From contig CABYIQ010000002.1 of assembly GCA_902518965.1 (NCBI GenBank), forward strand, positions 62,001 to 126,000: a stretch of 64,000 nt of DNA, given 5' to 3'. The DNA comes from an uncultured SAR116 cluster alpha proteobacterium (GTDB lineage: Bacteria; Pseudomonadota; Alphaproteobacteria; Puniceispirillales; Puniceispirillaceae). The notes under the pieces were generated by a model. That model did not search any database. It was not told the origin of the DNA and saw only the letters and a program-made list of their open reading frames with translations. Numbering within the stretch: the first letter of the stretch is position 1; the number at the start of each line of letters is the position of its first letter. A program made the translations under genes and the position numbers. Below, piece after piece: positions 18,402 to 27,314 of this stretch.

Positions 18402-19549
18402 TCAGTGATAGTCATCCATTTGGGGTTTTCTTTGATGCTAATGGAATTTGCTCAGGATGTAATGCGTTCAATAACAGACGGAATGCTCTGCCACTTTGGA
18501 ATGACAGTTCTAGTCAGTCGAGGCTCAAACACAGATTTCTAGAAAATTTCCAAGAAGTCCCTGACAAAGCAATCGTCCCATTCGAACCAGATGGAGAAAC
18601 TTGGTTCGTGTTAGAAACTCTGAACGACCTCAGTATTCAACCCGTTGTTGTGTACTTTAACACTCAGTACGCTGACTTTAAATATTTCGAAATGTTATCA
18701 GTATGTCAGGAAAATTTTGACTGTGACTTCTTAGGTTTTTCAATTCCTCAGGAATTAATCAAGTGGTGTATCGCTGAAGAGTTAGCTTGTGGACTTGGAC
18801 ACGGAAGAAAATTAGAAATTTTTGGAAGGTACATATCTTGTTTATTTGCAGCCGAAAAATTGAATATTCACCATGTATTTTCAGGTCCAAATCAACAATC
18901 CGAAATTGTTGGCAATCATAATTATGTAGTAGCAAATCAGTTAAAATTGCCTGCAATTCTAAAATTTGTGACCGGAGGACCACTCCTACCTCAAGTGCAG
19001 CAAGCCCTGAATAGTAACGGTTCAGCATTTACAACACGCTTCAGCGCTAAATTCGCAAATTACATGTTAAACAAGATACATTGGCATCACTTGAGTGACT
19101 ATATTTTTTGGGATAGCCAAAACATCAATAATTTTTTTGGTAAAAAGTTTAAAGTTAAGCCAAGGGATGTTAATGGCTACGCTGAGTGCTGGCAGGCATC
19201 TTCATCCGCACTTAAACTTGAATATTTTGACTTAATCCGAATAATGATAACGGGTCACTCGAAAATAGAGAGTTATCTCTCTAGGGATATACGTTTTGGT
19301 CGAATTGACAAATTTGGTGCTGAAGCAGCACTGAAACGTTACCTTCAAAAAGAGTGGGATTTATTGGGGTTTTCAAAATTTATGGGTATAGATGCTGATG
19401 ATGTGCTTCATGGGTTGGATTTGATGAACAAGTCCAAGAGACTGCGATATCATCCATCAAACTTCAAGCGCAGACCATCCTCATATTCTATTTCTCACCA
19501 CCAAGTCCTCTTTCCGCGAGCGTCTAAATTACAAATAAAAGAGGTTTAA
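18380..19549 (+). CDS. WbpG-family paralogue lacking the PP-loop
   Basis: 389 aa. The N-terminus is a clear WbpG/WbuX zinc ribbon (Cys3, Cys6, Cys24, Cys27 with the family spacing FDANGICSGC). The next strand should carry SGGxDS. Aligned with copies at 23707 and 32148, that motif is replaced by EPDGETW (69-75), with loss of the ATP-pyrophosphate loop. The fold seems kept (VVVYFNTQY in place of LVLHVDAGW, VFSGPNQQSE for the second nucleotide region). It is therefore probably a non-ATP-using scaffold, sugar-binding partner or altered enzyme. The ATG overlaps the previous gene and the next gene begins directly after the stop. Confidence 0.8.
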   Translation: MQCSKCLISDSHPFGVFFDANGICSGCNAFNNRRNALPLWNDSSSQSRLKHRFLENFQEVPDKAIVPFEPDGETWFVLETLNDLSIQPVVVYFNTQYADFKYFEMLSVCQENFDCDFLGFSIPQELIKWCIAEELACGLGHGRKLEIFGRYISCLFAAEKLNIHHVFSGPNQQSEIVGNHNYVVANQLKLPAILKFVTGGPLLPQVQQALNSNGSAFTTRFSAKFANYMLNKIHWHHLSDYIFWDSQNINNFFGKKFKVKPRDVNGYAECWQASSSALKLEYFDLIRIMITGHSKIESYLSRDIRFGRIDKFGAEAALKRYLQKEWDLLGFSKFMGIDADDVLHGLDLMNKSKRLRYHPSNFKRRPSSYSISHHQVLFPRASKLQIKEV

Positions 19550-20587
19550 ATGAAAAGCTCAAGCCTAAGGCAGTTATTTAACAGACCAAAAGAAAATCAG
19601 ATCTTTATAATTGCTGACCTTGGTCTTACCAATGGAGGTTCATTACAAAGAGCCCTTGAATTAGTTCAAGTCGCTGGTGAATTGGGGGTGGATGCGGTTA
19701 AATTCCAAATGCTCGATTCTGAAGAGCTTCTTGGAGACAAATCAGCTGAATATACTTATCCCACAATTATTAATGGCACCAAAACTGAAAATATGTACGA
19801 AATGTTTTTGGGTTTGGAATTCAATGATACTGAATGGCGTACGATAAAAACTGAATGCGACAAACTAGGACTTGGATTAATTATCACATGTCATGTGCAG
19901 AGCGCCGTTGAGCGCTTGAATAAACTAGATCTTCCTGTGAACAAAATTTGTTCGTGGAGCCTATCACATTTCAAGATGATAAAGTCCCTAGCTCAAAACG
20001 GAAAACCACTAATACTTGACACAGGCCCAATAGACGAAACAGAACTGAATGAGATTAGGGCTTTTTACTCAGATAATGGCGGTGGCGACGTCTTTGTGCT
20101 CTTTGATTTTCATACAGAAAAAACTGAGACAATGAATTTTCTAGCTATCAAATCTTTAATCCAAAATGGATATGAGGTTGGTTATACACCACAAGGCAGA
20201 AGAGATTGGCTAGACTTTATGGCCATTGGTTTGGGCGCAAATATTATTGAAAAGCGCCTCACTCTTTCTAGAACAAAGCCAGAAAATGGGCACTGGAAAG
20301 CCCATGAACCTAGCGAATTCGCCGAGTGGATGAGCCGCATAAAAGAGTGCTACATCGCCCTTGGCGAACAAAAGCTAACTCCAACACCTGACGACTTGGC
20401 CGCCACAAAAAATTGGTATAAATCGGCTTGGCTCGAACGAGATGTAAGTCGCGGTGAATTAATAACAGAGGATGCCTTCAACTACAAACGTCCAGGCACC
20501 GGCATCACATCAAAAGAGGTTACAAAATTTTACATAGGCCATAAATTCACCAAAAACTATCAGAAGGGTGATCTTTTTGAGGGATAA
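19550..20587 (+). CDS. Divergent NeuB-family protein without metal-binding histidines
   Basis: 345-aa homologue of nonulosonic acid synthases (NeuB/PseI): IADLGLTNGGSLQRALEL in place of IxEIGxNHxG, VDAVKFQ, then a TIM-barrel and a C-terminal SAF-like domain with KRPGTGI. Both conserved His that bind Mn in NeuB are gone. The SDH site reads GYTPQGR (211-217) and the EKHxTL site reads EKRLTLS (234-240). The HCxSxYP motif is also missing. The normal PseI at 22393 keeps all of these. It is unlikely to run the PEP condensation in the known way. It starts one base after the preceding stop. Role unknown. Confidence 0.82.
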   Translation: MKSSSLRQLFNRPKENQIFIIADLGLTNGGSLQRALELVQVAGELGVDAVKFQMLDSEELLGDKSAEYTYPTIINGTKTENMYEMFLGLEFNDTEWRTIKTECDKLGLGLIITCHVQSAVERLNKLDLPVNKICSWSLSHFKMIKSLAQNGKPLILDTGPIDETELNEIRAFYSDNGGGDVFVLFDFHTEKTETMNFLAIKSLIQNGYEVGYTPQGRRDWLDFMAIGLGANIIEKRLTLSRTKPENGHWKAHEPSEFAEWMSRIKECYIALGEQKLTPTPDDLAATKNWYKSAWLERDVSRGELITEDAFNYKRPGTGITSKEVTKFYIGHKFTKNYQKGDLFEG

Positions 20588-20592
20588 ATTTT

Positions 20593-21654
20593 TTGAATCA
20601 AGACATTACAAACAACGACCCAATTTGCATCATAAGGGTAGATGGACACAGTGAGGTGGGCTTTGGCCACTTATCAAGAACCAGAACCATCGCTGAAAGC
20701 CTACAAAATGAGGATATACGTTGCGTCTTCGCAATAACAGAAAAAACCATTAGCTCAAGTGCAAATGCAATAATCTCCGGATTTGAGACTATAGCCCTTA
20801 GAGGAAATGAAACTTTAGCCAGCAAATTAACAAAAAACAGAATACCCGCGCCGGCGGTGCTTTTAATTGACCACTATGGAGACGGACGTGAAGAGTTATT
20901 GGACAGCTATTTTTCTGACACTCTTCGGGTTTTGATAGATGACACCTCATTTCACAATAAATTTTGTGACTTATTCATAAACCCAAACGGCTTTCCTAAT
21001 ACCTCTCACGAAATCGCAGATTGCTCTTTGTTTGGACCTAAATATATGCCTGTATCTGAGAATATCGCTTCTCTGGCAGGAACTTGGAGAGCTAATCATA
21101 CCTTGTCGAAGCCTCCAATTTGCCTGGTTTCACTTGGAGCAACTGATCCAAACGCTCTATCCATTGAAATACTAAATAGTTTATCAAAAATTGAGGTTTC
21201 AAGAAAATTTGAATTTAAAATCCTTCTCTCCAATGCTTCAAAAACTTTAGCCCAGACAAGAGATTTTATGAGTACTCTTCAACCAAGACTTAATTTAAAA
21301 TTAATTTCAAATAAAATTGACCTGAGTCAGTTATATGCGCAAGCCCACTGCTGTATTGGCGCTTCGGGCGTCTCTGCTTGGGAGAGAGCCATTGTCGGCT
21401 TACCCTGCGCCCTTGTTCTTACTGCAAGCAATCAAAAAATTATCAAAGACTACTTAACCGAACAAAAAGCTGTTTTCCCTATCGAAAAGCTGAATAGCAA
21501 ACAACTCAACCTAAAATTAGAAAGATTTTTAGAATTAGCTTTTTTAAATGCACCAGAGTTCTTAGCCATATCAAATAAGTCAAAAAAACTCCTAGACGGT
21601 AAAGGAGCTCGCCGAATATCAAATTCTATCGCTACTCGTATCCAAAAATCTTAG
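20593..21654 (+). CDS. pseG: UDP-2,4-diacylamido-trideoxy-altrose hydrolase PseG
   Basis: Removes UDP from the 2,4-diamido-2,4,6-trideoxy-L-altrose nucleotide in pseudaminic acid synthesis. GT-B-like protein of 353 aa with the PseG opening IIRVDGHSEVGFGHLSRTRTIAESL (catalytic His in GFGHLSR region), LIDHYG, CLVSLGATDPNALS and the late CIGASGVSAWERAIVGLP. The TTG at 20593 is the only plausible start. Upstream is GAGGG with about ten bases spacing. It is five bases after the NeuB-like gene, linking the odd module to a complete Pse pathway. Confidence 0.9.
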   Translation: MNQDITNNDPICIIRVDGHSEVGFGHLSRTRTIAESLQNEDIRCVFAITEKTISSSANAIISGFETIALRGNETLASKLTKNRIPAPAVLLIDHYGDGREELLDSYFSDTLRVLIDDTSFHNKFCDLFINPNGFPNTSHEIADCSLFGPKYMPVSENIASLAGTWRANHTLSKPPICLVSLGATDPNALSIEILNSLSKIEVSRKFEFKILLSNASKTLAQTRDFMSTLQPRLNLKLISNKIDLSQLYAQAHCCIGASGVSAWERAIVGLPCALVLTASNQKIIKDYLTEQKAVFPIEKLNSKQLNLKLERFLELAFLNAPEFLAISNKSKKLLDGKGARRISNSIATRIQKS

Positions 21655-21749
21655 TTGTACTATAGTTTACAAAACTCTAACATTAACCAAATTGGCCCAC
21701 CTGATGTATAGCAATTTAGAAAATTTTTTAAACAAGTTGGGAGAGAGAA

Positions 21750-22403
21750 ATTAAAATTGACATATTATTAAGTGAGCACTCGCACCCCATTTCAGAAATG
21801 GTGAGAGATTTCATAGGCAAACTTGATCCAAGAATTAAAGCTAATTTGCTATTTGATGAAAATGAACTTTCCGAAGGCGATCTTTTGTTTCTGATTTCCT
21901 TTCATAAAATACTAAAAAATCAAGATATAGCTAATTATCGCCACTCACTTTTGTTGCATGCTAGCGATTTACCAGACGGAAGAGGCTGGAGCCCACACAT
22001 TTGGGAACTAATTAAAGGCAAAAATAATATAACTGTCTCAATTTTAGAAGTCTCATATCCGGCAGACACTGGTAGAATTTTAGAAAAATTGATTGTTGAG
22101 ATTCCAGAAACGGCAATCTGTTCTGAAATCAATCAACTTGTTTTCAACGCTGAACTTTCCTTAATGAAAAATGCGATTTCCGCTTATCCAAATCTTTTAT
22201 TTCACAAACAGAGGGAACCTAGTGACAGCGATAACATTTGGCCCAGGCGAACACCACAAAATAGTCAAATTGACCCCTTTAAAACCATAGCTGAGCAATT
22301 CAACCTTTTGAGAGTTTGTGATCCAGAGCGTTTTCCAGCTTTTTTTTACCATAAAGATAGAAAATATAAGTTATTTTTAGAGGTTGAAACCGATGAAGAT
22401 TGA
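21750..22403 (+). CDS. Formyltransferase-family protein, apparent ATT start
   Basis: Predicted N-formyltransferase acting on an amino sugar. Motifs LLHASDLPDGRGWSPHIW (formyl-folate and catalytic region, with the usual N/H/D pattern seen as HASD) and RVCDPERFPAFF are those of sugar formyltransferases found in nonulosonic acid clusters. The first in-frame ATG (21798) would remove the first beta strand. The open frame continues upstream through KIDILLSEHSHPISEM, which matches the family N-terminus. The only initiator is then ATT at 21750, preceded by GGGAGAGAG. No PseH acetyltransferase is present in the window, so this gene probably supplies the 4-N-acyl (future N7) group as formyl. Confidence 0.8.
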   Translation: MKIDILLSEHSHPISEMVRDFIGKLDPRIKANLLFDENELSEGDLLFLISFHKILKNQDIANYRHSLLLHASDLPDGRGWSPHIWELIKGKNNITVSILEVSYPADTGRILEKLIVEIPETAICSEINQLVFNAELSLMKNAISAYPNLLFHKQREPSDSDNIWPRRTPQNSQIDPFKTIAEQFNLLRVCDPERFPAFFYHKDRKYKLFLEVETDED

Positions 22404-23436
22404 TAAGCGAATCATACATGATGATTTTCCTCCTTATATAATCGGTGAAGTTTCCGCAAATCATAACGGCTCAATTGATAATGCAAAAAAAATTATAATG
22501 CTTGCTAAAAAGGGAGGATTTGACGCAGTCAAACTCCAAACCTATACAGCCGAAACTTTAACTATAGCTTCAGACAAAGAAGATTTTTTCATTAAGTCTG
22601 GCTTATGGGCAGGAAAATCTTTATTCAGCTTATATGAAGAGGCTCACATGCCTTGGGAATGGCAGCCCGAACTTTTCAAATATGCAAGAAGGATTGGCAT
22701 AACTATATTTAGTTCAGTTTTTGATAAGTCATCCATAGAATTTTTAGAATCTTTAAATTGTCCGGCATATAAAATCGCCTCATTCGAGTGTGTAGATTTA
22801 GAGCTTATTGAATTCGCCGCAAAAACCAAAAAGCCAATTATAATTTCGACGGGTCTGGCATCTTTTGAAGAAATAGAAACTGCTTACAAAACAGCAATTG
22901 CCGCAGGCTCTCGAGAAGTAGCTTTACTCCACTGCATTAGCAGCTATCCAGCCAAATGTGAAAAGTATAAGCTTAGCATTATCAGTGACTTGAAAAAAAA
23001 ATTTAATGTTGTTGTCGGCCTATCTGACCATTCCATCGGAAATTTGGCTGCAGCTTGCTCAATACCGCTTGGTGCTCGCATTGTAGAGAAACACATAACA
23101 CTCGATAACAATGGAGGAGGTCCGGATGATCCATTTTCACTTTCGGCAGAGCAATATAGCGAATTCTGTAACACCATTCAGTCATCTTGGGAAAGCTTAG
23201 GGGTGCCCGATTATTTGAGGGATGAAGCTGAGCTAGAAAACATTTGCTTTAGACGTTCACTTTACTTTGTATCAAACCTAAAAGCTGGTGAAAAAATAAA
23301 GCGTGCTGATATCAGAAGCATACGACCCGGATATGGATTGCCCCCAAAATTTTTAGAGGATTTTATTGGGAAAAAAATATTGAAAGAGTGTCGAGTAGGA
23401 GACCGTGTTGAGTGGTCTGTTATCGAACACAATTGA
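22393..23436 (+). CDS. pseI: Pseudaminic acid synthase PseI
   Basis: NeuB-family TIM-barrel enzyme that condenses the trideoxy-altrose derivative with PEP to pseudaminic acid. Intact motifs: IIGEVSANHNGSIDNA, FDAVKLQTYTAETLT, YKIASFECVD, LLHCISSYPA, GLSDHSIG and EKHITLDNNGGGPDDPFS, so both Mn-binding His are present. The C-terminal SAF domain has RSIRPGYGLPP. I choose ATG 22393, which has AGAGG nine bases upstream and overlaps the formyltransferase end; an in-frame TTG at 22384 is too close to that site. A 270-base AT-rich gap without a recognised gene follows. Confidence 0.94.
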   Translation: MKIDKRIIHDDFPPYIIGEVSANHNGSIDNAKKIIMLAKKGGFDAVKLQTYTAETLTIASDKEDFFIKSGLWAGKSLFSLYEEAHMPWEWQPELFKYARRIGITIFSSVFDKSSIEFLESLNCPAYKIASFECVDLELIEFAAKTKKPIIISTGLASFEEIETAYKTAIAAGSREVALLHCISSYPAKCEKYKLSIISDLKKKFNVVVGLSDHSIGNLAAACSIPLGARIVEKHITLDNNGGGPDDPFSLSAEQYSEFCNTIQSSWESLGVPDYLRDEAELENICFRRSLYFVSNLKAGEKIKRADIRSIRPGYGLPPKFLEDFIGKKILKECRVGDRVEWSVIEHN

Positions 23437-23706
23437 GATTAAATTGTTGAGTTCAATTTATGTGCCATTTTCTGATATAGTTTCTAAAACTAGCAGTTTT
23501 GCGTTTAACACTTGGCTAGGGCAACTGTGACTGTATTTATTTAACTTTAATTGATGGCCATTTTGGTTTGTCTTTTTAGTCTACACAAACTTTCGTTAAT
23601 TTATTAGTCTTAATAAAACTGATTGATTGGCCAACTAACAAAATTGGCTTGTTTTGCTTCATGTTTCAAAACGATAAATTTTTGAAGGATGTAGGCAGGT
23701 ATTTTG

Positions 23707-24939
23707 ATGAAAACTTCTCAAGAACCTCACATAGCACCTATCTTTGCGCCAATATGCGGCAAACCAATTACAAGAGGAGCTTTTGTCCCCAAAAATATAG
23801 AATATAAAGTTTGTAGTTCCTGTGTAATGGATACTACAGTTCCCAATATTCAATTTGATATGGAAGGTATTTGTCACTACTGCAATAATTTTAAGTCTGC
23901 AAAAAATTCTCAAAAATTTTCAGAGATTTATCGCAAACACCAATTGGCAACTATGCTTCAAAAGATTAAAGGGAACAGCAGAAAGAACAACTACGACTGT
24001 ATCATTGGGCTTTCTGGCGGCGTTGACAGTTCTTTTCTCGCGCTGAAAGTCGCTGAATGGGGATTGAGACCTCTAGTGTTACATGTTGACGCTGGTTGGA
24101 ACTCAGAGTTGGCAGTTATGAACATTGAACAGATTTGTAAAAGCTTAGGTTTTGATCTCGTTACTCACGTTGTTGATTGGGCTGAAATGCGTGATCTTCA
24201 ATTAGCTTTTCTTCGTTCTGGTGTTGCCAACCAAGATATTCCCCAAGATCACGCTATTTTTGCAGCTTTGTACAAATATGCAAAAAAGGTAAAAATTAAA
24301 AATGTCATAAACGGAAGCAATTATGCCACTGAGAGCGTTCTTCCTGAAACTTGGGGCCATGACGCTATGGACTCCAAACAATTAATAGGCATACATAAAC
24401 AGTTTGGCACTATGAAGTTGAAAACGTTTCCCGTGCTTAATTTTCTTGATTTCAATATTAATTTTAAATTTTTTGGAGGAATGAGGGTACATAATCCACT
24501 AAACTTTGTAGATTACAATAAGAAAGAAGCCATTAAATTCTTGGAAAGAGATTTCGGCTGGAGATATTACGATGGTAAACATTTTGAATCTCGGTGGACG
24601 AAGTTTTTCCAAGCATATTACCTTCCTTACAGGTTCGGTTATGATAAGAGAAAGGCGCATCTTTCAAGTTTGATTTTGTCAAAACAAATGACACGGGGCG
24701 AAGCATTTGAGAGGTTAAAGGTGCCCTTATATAACGATGTTGATTTGAAATCAGACAAAATTTTCATAGCTAAAAAACTTCAGATTTCCCTTGTAGAACT
24801 TGATAATCTAATCTCTCTTCCGCTTCGTCATTTTTCTGAATTTCCTAACTATCAATTGCAAAGACAGTTAGCAATTAGATGTTTTTCTATCATTACAAAT
24901 CCTCTTGACTCTTGGAAAACAAGGAAGGAAGCACCCTAA
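23707..24939 (+). CDS. N-acetyl sugar amidotransferase (WbpG family), copy 3
   Basis: 410-aa PP-loop amidotransferase with zinc ribbon CSSCVMDTTVPNIQFD...CHYC, the PP-loop GLSGGVDSS, HVDAGWN, RSGVANQDIPQDHA and a C-terminal FESRWTKFFQAYYLPYRFGYDKRKAH block. It is clearly a paralogue of 32148-33335, sharing many identical stretches. Unlike the others, no glutaminase gene is adjacent; it may borrow one from the neighbouring clusters. It carries about 30 extra N-terminal residues before the ribbon. The ATG at 23707 follows an in-frame TTG at 23704. It ends convergently with an ABC transporter. Confidence 0.87.
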   Translation: MKTSQEPHIAPIFAPICGKPITRGAFVPKNIEYKVCSSCVMDTTVPNIQFDMEGICHYCNNFKSAKNSQKFSEIYRKHQLATMLQKIKGNSRKNNYDCIIGLSGGVDSSFLALKVAEWGLRPLVLHVDAGWNSELAVMNIEQICKSLGFDLVTHVVDWAEMRDLQLAFLRSGVANQDIPQDHAIFAALYKYAKKVKIKNVINGSNYATESVLPETWGHDAMDSKQLIGIHKQFGTMKLKTFPVLNFLDFNINFKFFGGMRVHNPLNFVDYNKKEAIKFLERDFGWRYYDGKHFESRWTKFFQAYYLPYRFGYDKRKAHLSSLILSKQMTRGEAFERLKVPLYNDVDLKSDKIFIAKKLQISLVELDNLISLPLRHFSEFPNYQLQRQLAIRCFSIITNPLDSWKTRKEAP

Positions 24940-24995
24940 TAATATTGATACAGCATACGATATATTACCGTGCCAGAGGCGTTTAGCGCTTGATT

Positions 24996-26747
24996 CTAAG
25001 TTTTCATTTCCTTGACTTCAGCGGCTTCTTCCAAATTGATAATTTTATCAAAATCTTTCAACCCATTAAGGCGGTGGGTTATAAATATGATTGTGCATTT
25101 TCCTCTTAAAACCTGAAGAGCCTGTAAAAACGACTCGCTTGTATTTTTATCCAATGCACTTGTTGCCTCGTCAAGAATTAATATTTTTGGTTCTCGATAG
25201 AGTGCCCTTGCTATTCCAATGCGTTGTACTTGACCTCCGGAAAAATTTATCCCGCGCTCCCCAATAATTGTCTCCAATCCTAAAGGCAATGTTTTGACAT
25301 ATGCCCCTAATTGTGCGGATTTGACGGCTTCCAGCAGTTTGTTTGTATCAATTTCATTTTCTGGTACGCCGAATGCAATGTTGTTTTTTAAAGTATCATT
25401 GATCAAGTAAACCGATTGCGGCACATATCCAATTTGATTGGACCAAGTTTTTAAGTTCTTATGAATGTTTACACCATCAGACTTTATCTCTCCGCTAATG
25501 GGTTTAAGTAAACCTATTAAAAGGTCAACGATTGTAGTTTTGCCAGAGCCACTCGCACCCGTTATCCCAACAAAGTCATTTTTTCTAATCGTTGTCGAAA
25601 AGTTTTTTAACGCAGGACGGCCAGCCTCTGAATAATGGAATGATACATTCTCAAATATAATTTCCTTATTAAATAAAATCGGATCATCAGAATAAGCAAA
25701 TTTAGAGGGGATTGTCAGAAGTTCTGAATGCACAATATTCAGAACGGGCAGAGCATAATCTAAGGACTGTAATCCAGATATAATTCTGGTAACTGATGGC
25801 ATCAGCCTAAAAGCTAACGCGCCAAATAAGGCAACTGTTGGCAGAAATTCATCTGCCTTAGCGCCAGATAAGAGCATGGTTGTTATTAAGATTAGCAGAC
25901 AGAACACTGCTGCCACTTCGATGCCTAGCCGAGGCAAATTAGTTAAAAATTGATTTTGCCGCGTTGCATCTAGCCAAACATTATTCAACTTTGCAAAAGA
26001 CTCAGCACTAATTTTTTCATGGTTGTGCAGTTTTATTTCTTTGATGGCACCAAAAGACTCCTGAAGTGCCCTAAGTCTCAGAGCGTCTGCTGCTTGACGT
26101 GCGTTGCCTATTCTTTGCAAATACTTAGCAGAAATTTTGTGAAAACATAAAATTACAATTATTCCAGTGAAACTTAAAACTGCTGTTCCAGTTGGTTCGA
26201 CAGTGAACATAATGGCAACTAGACCAACCACTACAATAACTTCAGCTATAACTATAAGTCCTTGCATCAGAACAAAGAATATAAACTGATTAGTCTCAAC
26301 TAAAATGTTTCTGATAAGGTCCGAGGAGTTATGTGTCAAATAGAAGGGGTATTGCTGGTTTAAATAATTTAACAGTATTTTTTTTGAAATTTTAGAGTAA
26401 ACTTTGAAAACATAATTAAGTTGAAACCAGCTTGCGAAAGCTAAAAAAATATTTTTGGCCAGAAACACAGTAGCAAGAGAAGATATTATTATGATGCTTT
26501 TTTCTTCAGGAAGGTCGACCTCTAGATACATAAAGATCTTTTGCAGAAAAGAAAAATTCTCTGAAAATCCTTTACCCATCATTGTTAAAACAGTGGGTAT
26601 TATTAAGGCTATTCCAAGCATTTCAAGAGCAGTAGCTACGAGCATAAAAACCAATAATAAAAGGGCAATACTTCGCTGGTGAACCCCTATCACGTCCCAA
26701 ATTTTTTTAATGGAAATAAGTGCTAAATTTGCTTCGCTTGTATACAT
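24996..26747 (-). CDS. ABC transporter, PglK/MsbA-like flippase, copy A
   Basis: Half-transporter with an N-terminal six-helix membrane domain and a C-terminal ATPase: Walker A GASGSGKTTIVD, signature FSGGQVQRIGIARAL, Walker B ILILDEATSALD and switch His in THRLNG. The family flips lipid-linked oligosaccharides or lipids. I place the start at ATG 26747 because the protein then begins like copy B at 27400 (ANLAL/ANITL). The frame stays open to a TTG at 26816 without a ribosome binding site. It is transcribed opposite to its neighbours and back to back with copy B across a relic-bearing gap. Confidence 0.85.
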   Translation of the reverse strand: MYTSEANLALISIKKIWDVIGVHQRSIALLLLVFMLVATALEMLGIALIIPTVLTMMGKGFSENFSFLQKIFMYLEVDLPEEKSIIIISSLATVFLAKNIFLAFASWFQLNYVFKVYSKISKKILLNYLNQQYPFYLTHNSSDLIRNILVETNQFIFFVLMQGLIVIAEVIVVVGLVAIMFTVEPTGTAVLSFTGIIVILCFHKISAKYLQRIGNARQAADALRLRALQESFGAIKEIKLHNHEKISAESFAKLNNVWLDATRQNQFLTNLPRLGIEVAAVFCLLILITTMLLSGAKADEFLPTVALFGALAFRLMPSVTRIISGLQSLDYALPVLNIVHSELLTIPSKFAYSDDPILFNKEIIFENVSFHYSEAGRPALKNFSTTIRKNDFVGITGASGSGKTTIVDLLIGLLKPISGEIKSDGVNIHKNLKTWSNQIGYVPQSVYLINDTLKNNIAFGVPENEIDTNKLLEAVKSAQLGAYVKTLPLGLETIIGERGINFSGGQVQRIGIARALYREPKILILDEATSALDKNTSESFLQALQVLRGKCTIIFITHRLNGLKDFDKIINLEEAAEVKEMKT

Positions 26748-26816
26748 TTTTTCAACTAAGTTATTTCTTTCCAGCAGTAAGTTGAATCGATATGCCTCAA
26801 TTATAAAATTATTCAA

Positions 26817-27072
26817 TCTGATGAGGATATTAGTTTATTGGTTAATTCAAACTTCTAATGGAATTTGCAACTTGAAAAATTCCATCGAAGTAAAGAGACG
26901 TCGCAGATGGACAAAGTCCTGTCGTCCGAAACGACCACTTAAGACCCTTTATCAGGTTGAAGTTCTATCGTCTAGGTCATGATATATTTGAAACTATCTT
27001 GTATAAAGCTGCAACCTCCTCCTCATCTTTAGTTATTGGCTCGGATGACGGTGATAGAAACACGACTAAGCC
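26817..27072 (+). other. AT-rich gap between divergent ABC transporters
   Basis: No intact gene recognised. Together with the two relics that follow, this forms a 650-base gap between the divergent transporters and probably contains remains of the upstream half of the decayed pseF, now unrecognisable to me. Promoters for both transporters must also lie in the wider gap. Confidence 0.45.
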
Positions 27073-27249
27073 AAAGCTGGCATTGATTATTCATTATTAG
27101 GATGCAATACTAATTTCCGACATTTAGAACTTTTTGAATACAGCTCCAACAGAACTGACTCTATCGTTCCATATTTCATGCCTCAAGACCGCTCTATTAA
27201 TATAGATACTGCTTTTGATATCCAACTTGCTTATCGTAATACTTGGTAA
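27073..27249 (+). pseudogene. Decayed C-terminal fragment of a second pseF
   Basis: Read in frame from 27073, the segment translates to KAGIDYSLLGCN... and then NRTDSIVPYFMPQDRSINID and TAFDIQLA before a TAA at 27247. This matches the C-terminus of the intact PseF (YRTDTIIPYLMPKERSIDID, TSLDLEIA) with the same spacing. No start or N-terminal two-thirds can be found upstream, so it is a fragment. Confidence 0.75.
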
Positions 27250-27314
27250 AAACAAACAAATCAAAATCAAATTTAGTAGGTTAATTTAATTATTTTTTCA
27301 AAGGACTTTCCCCG

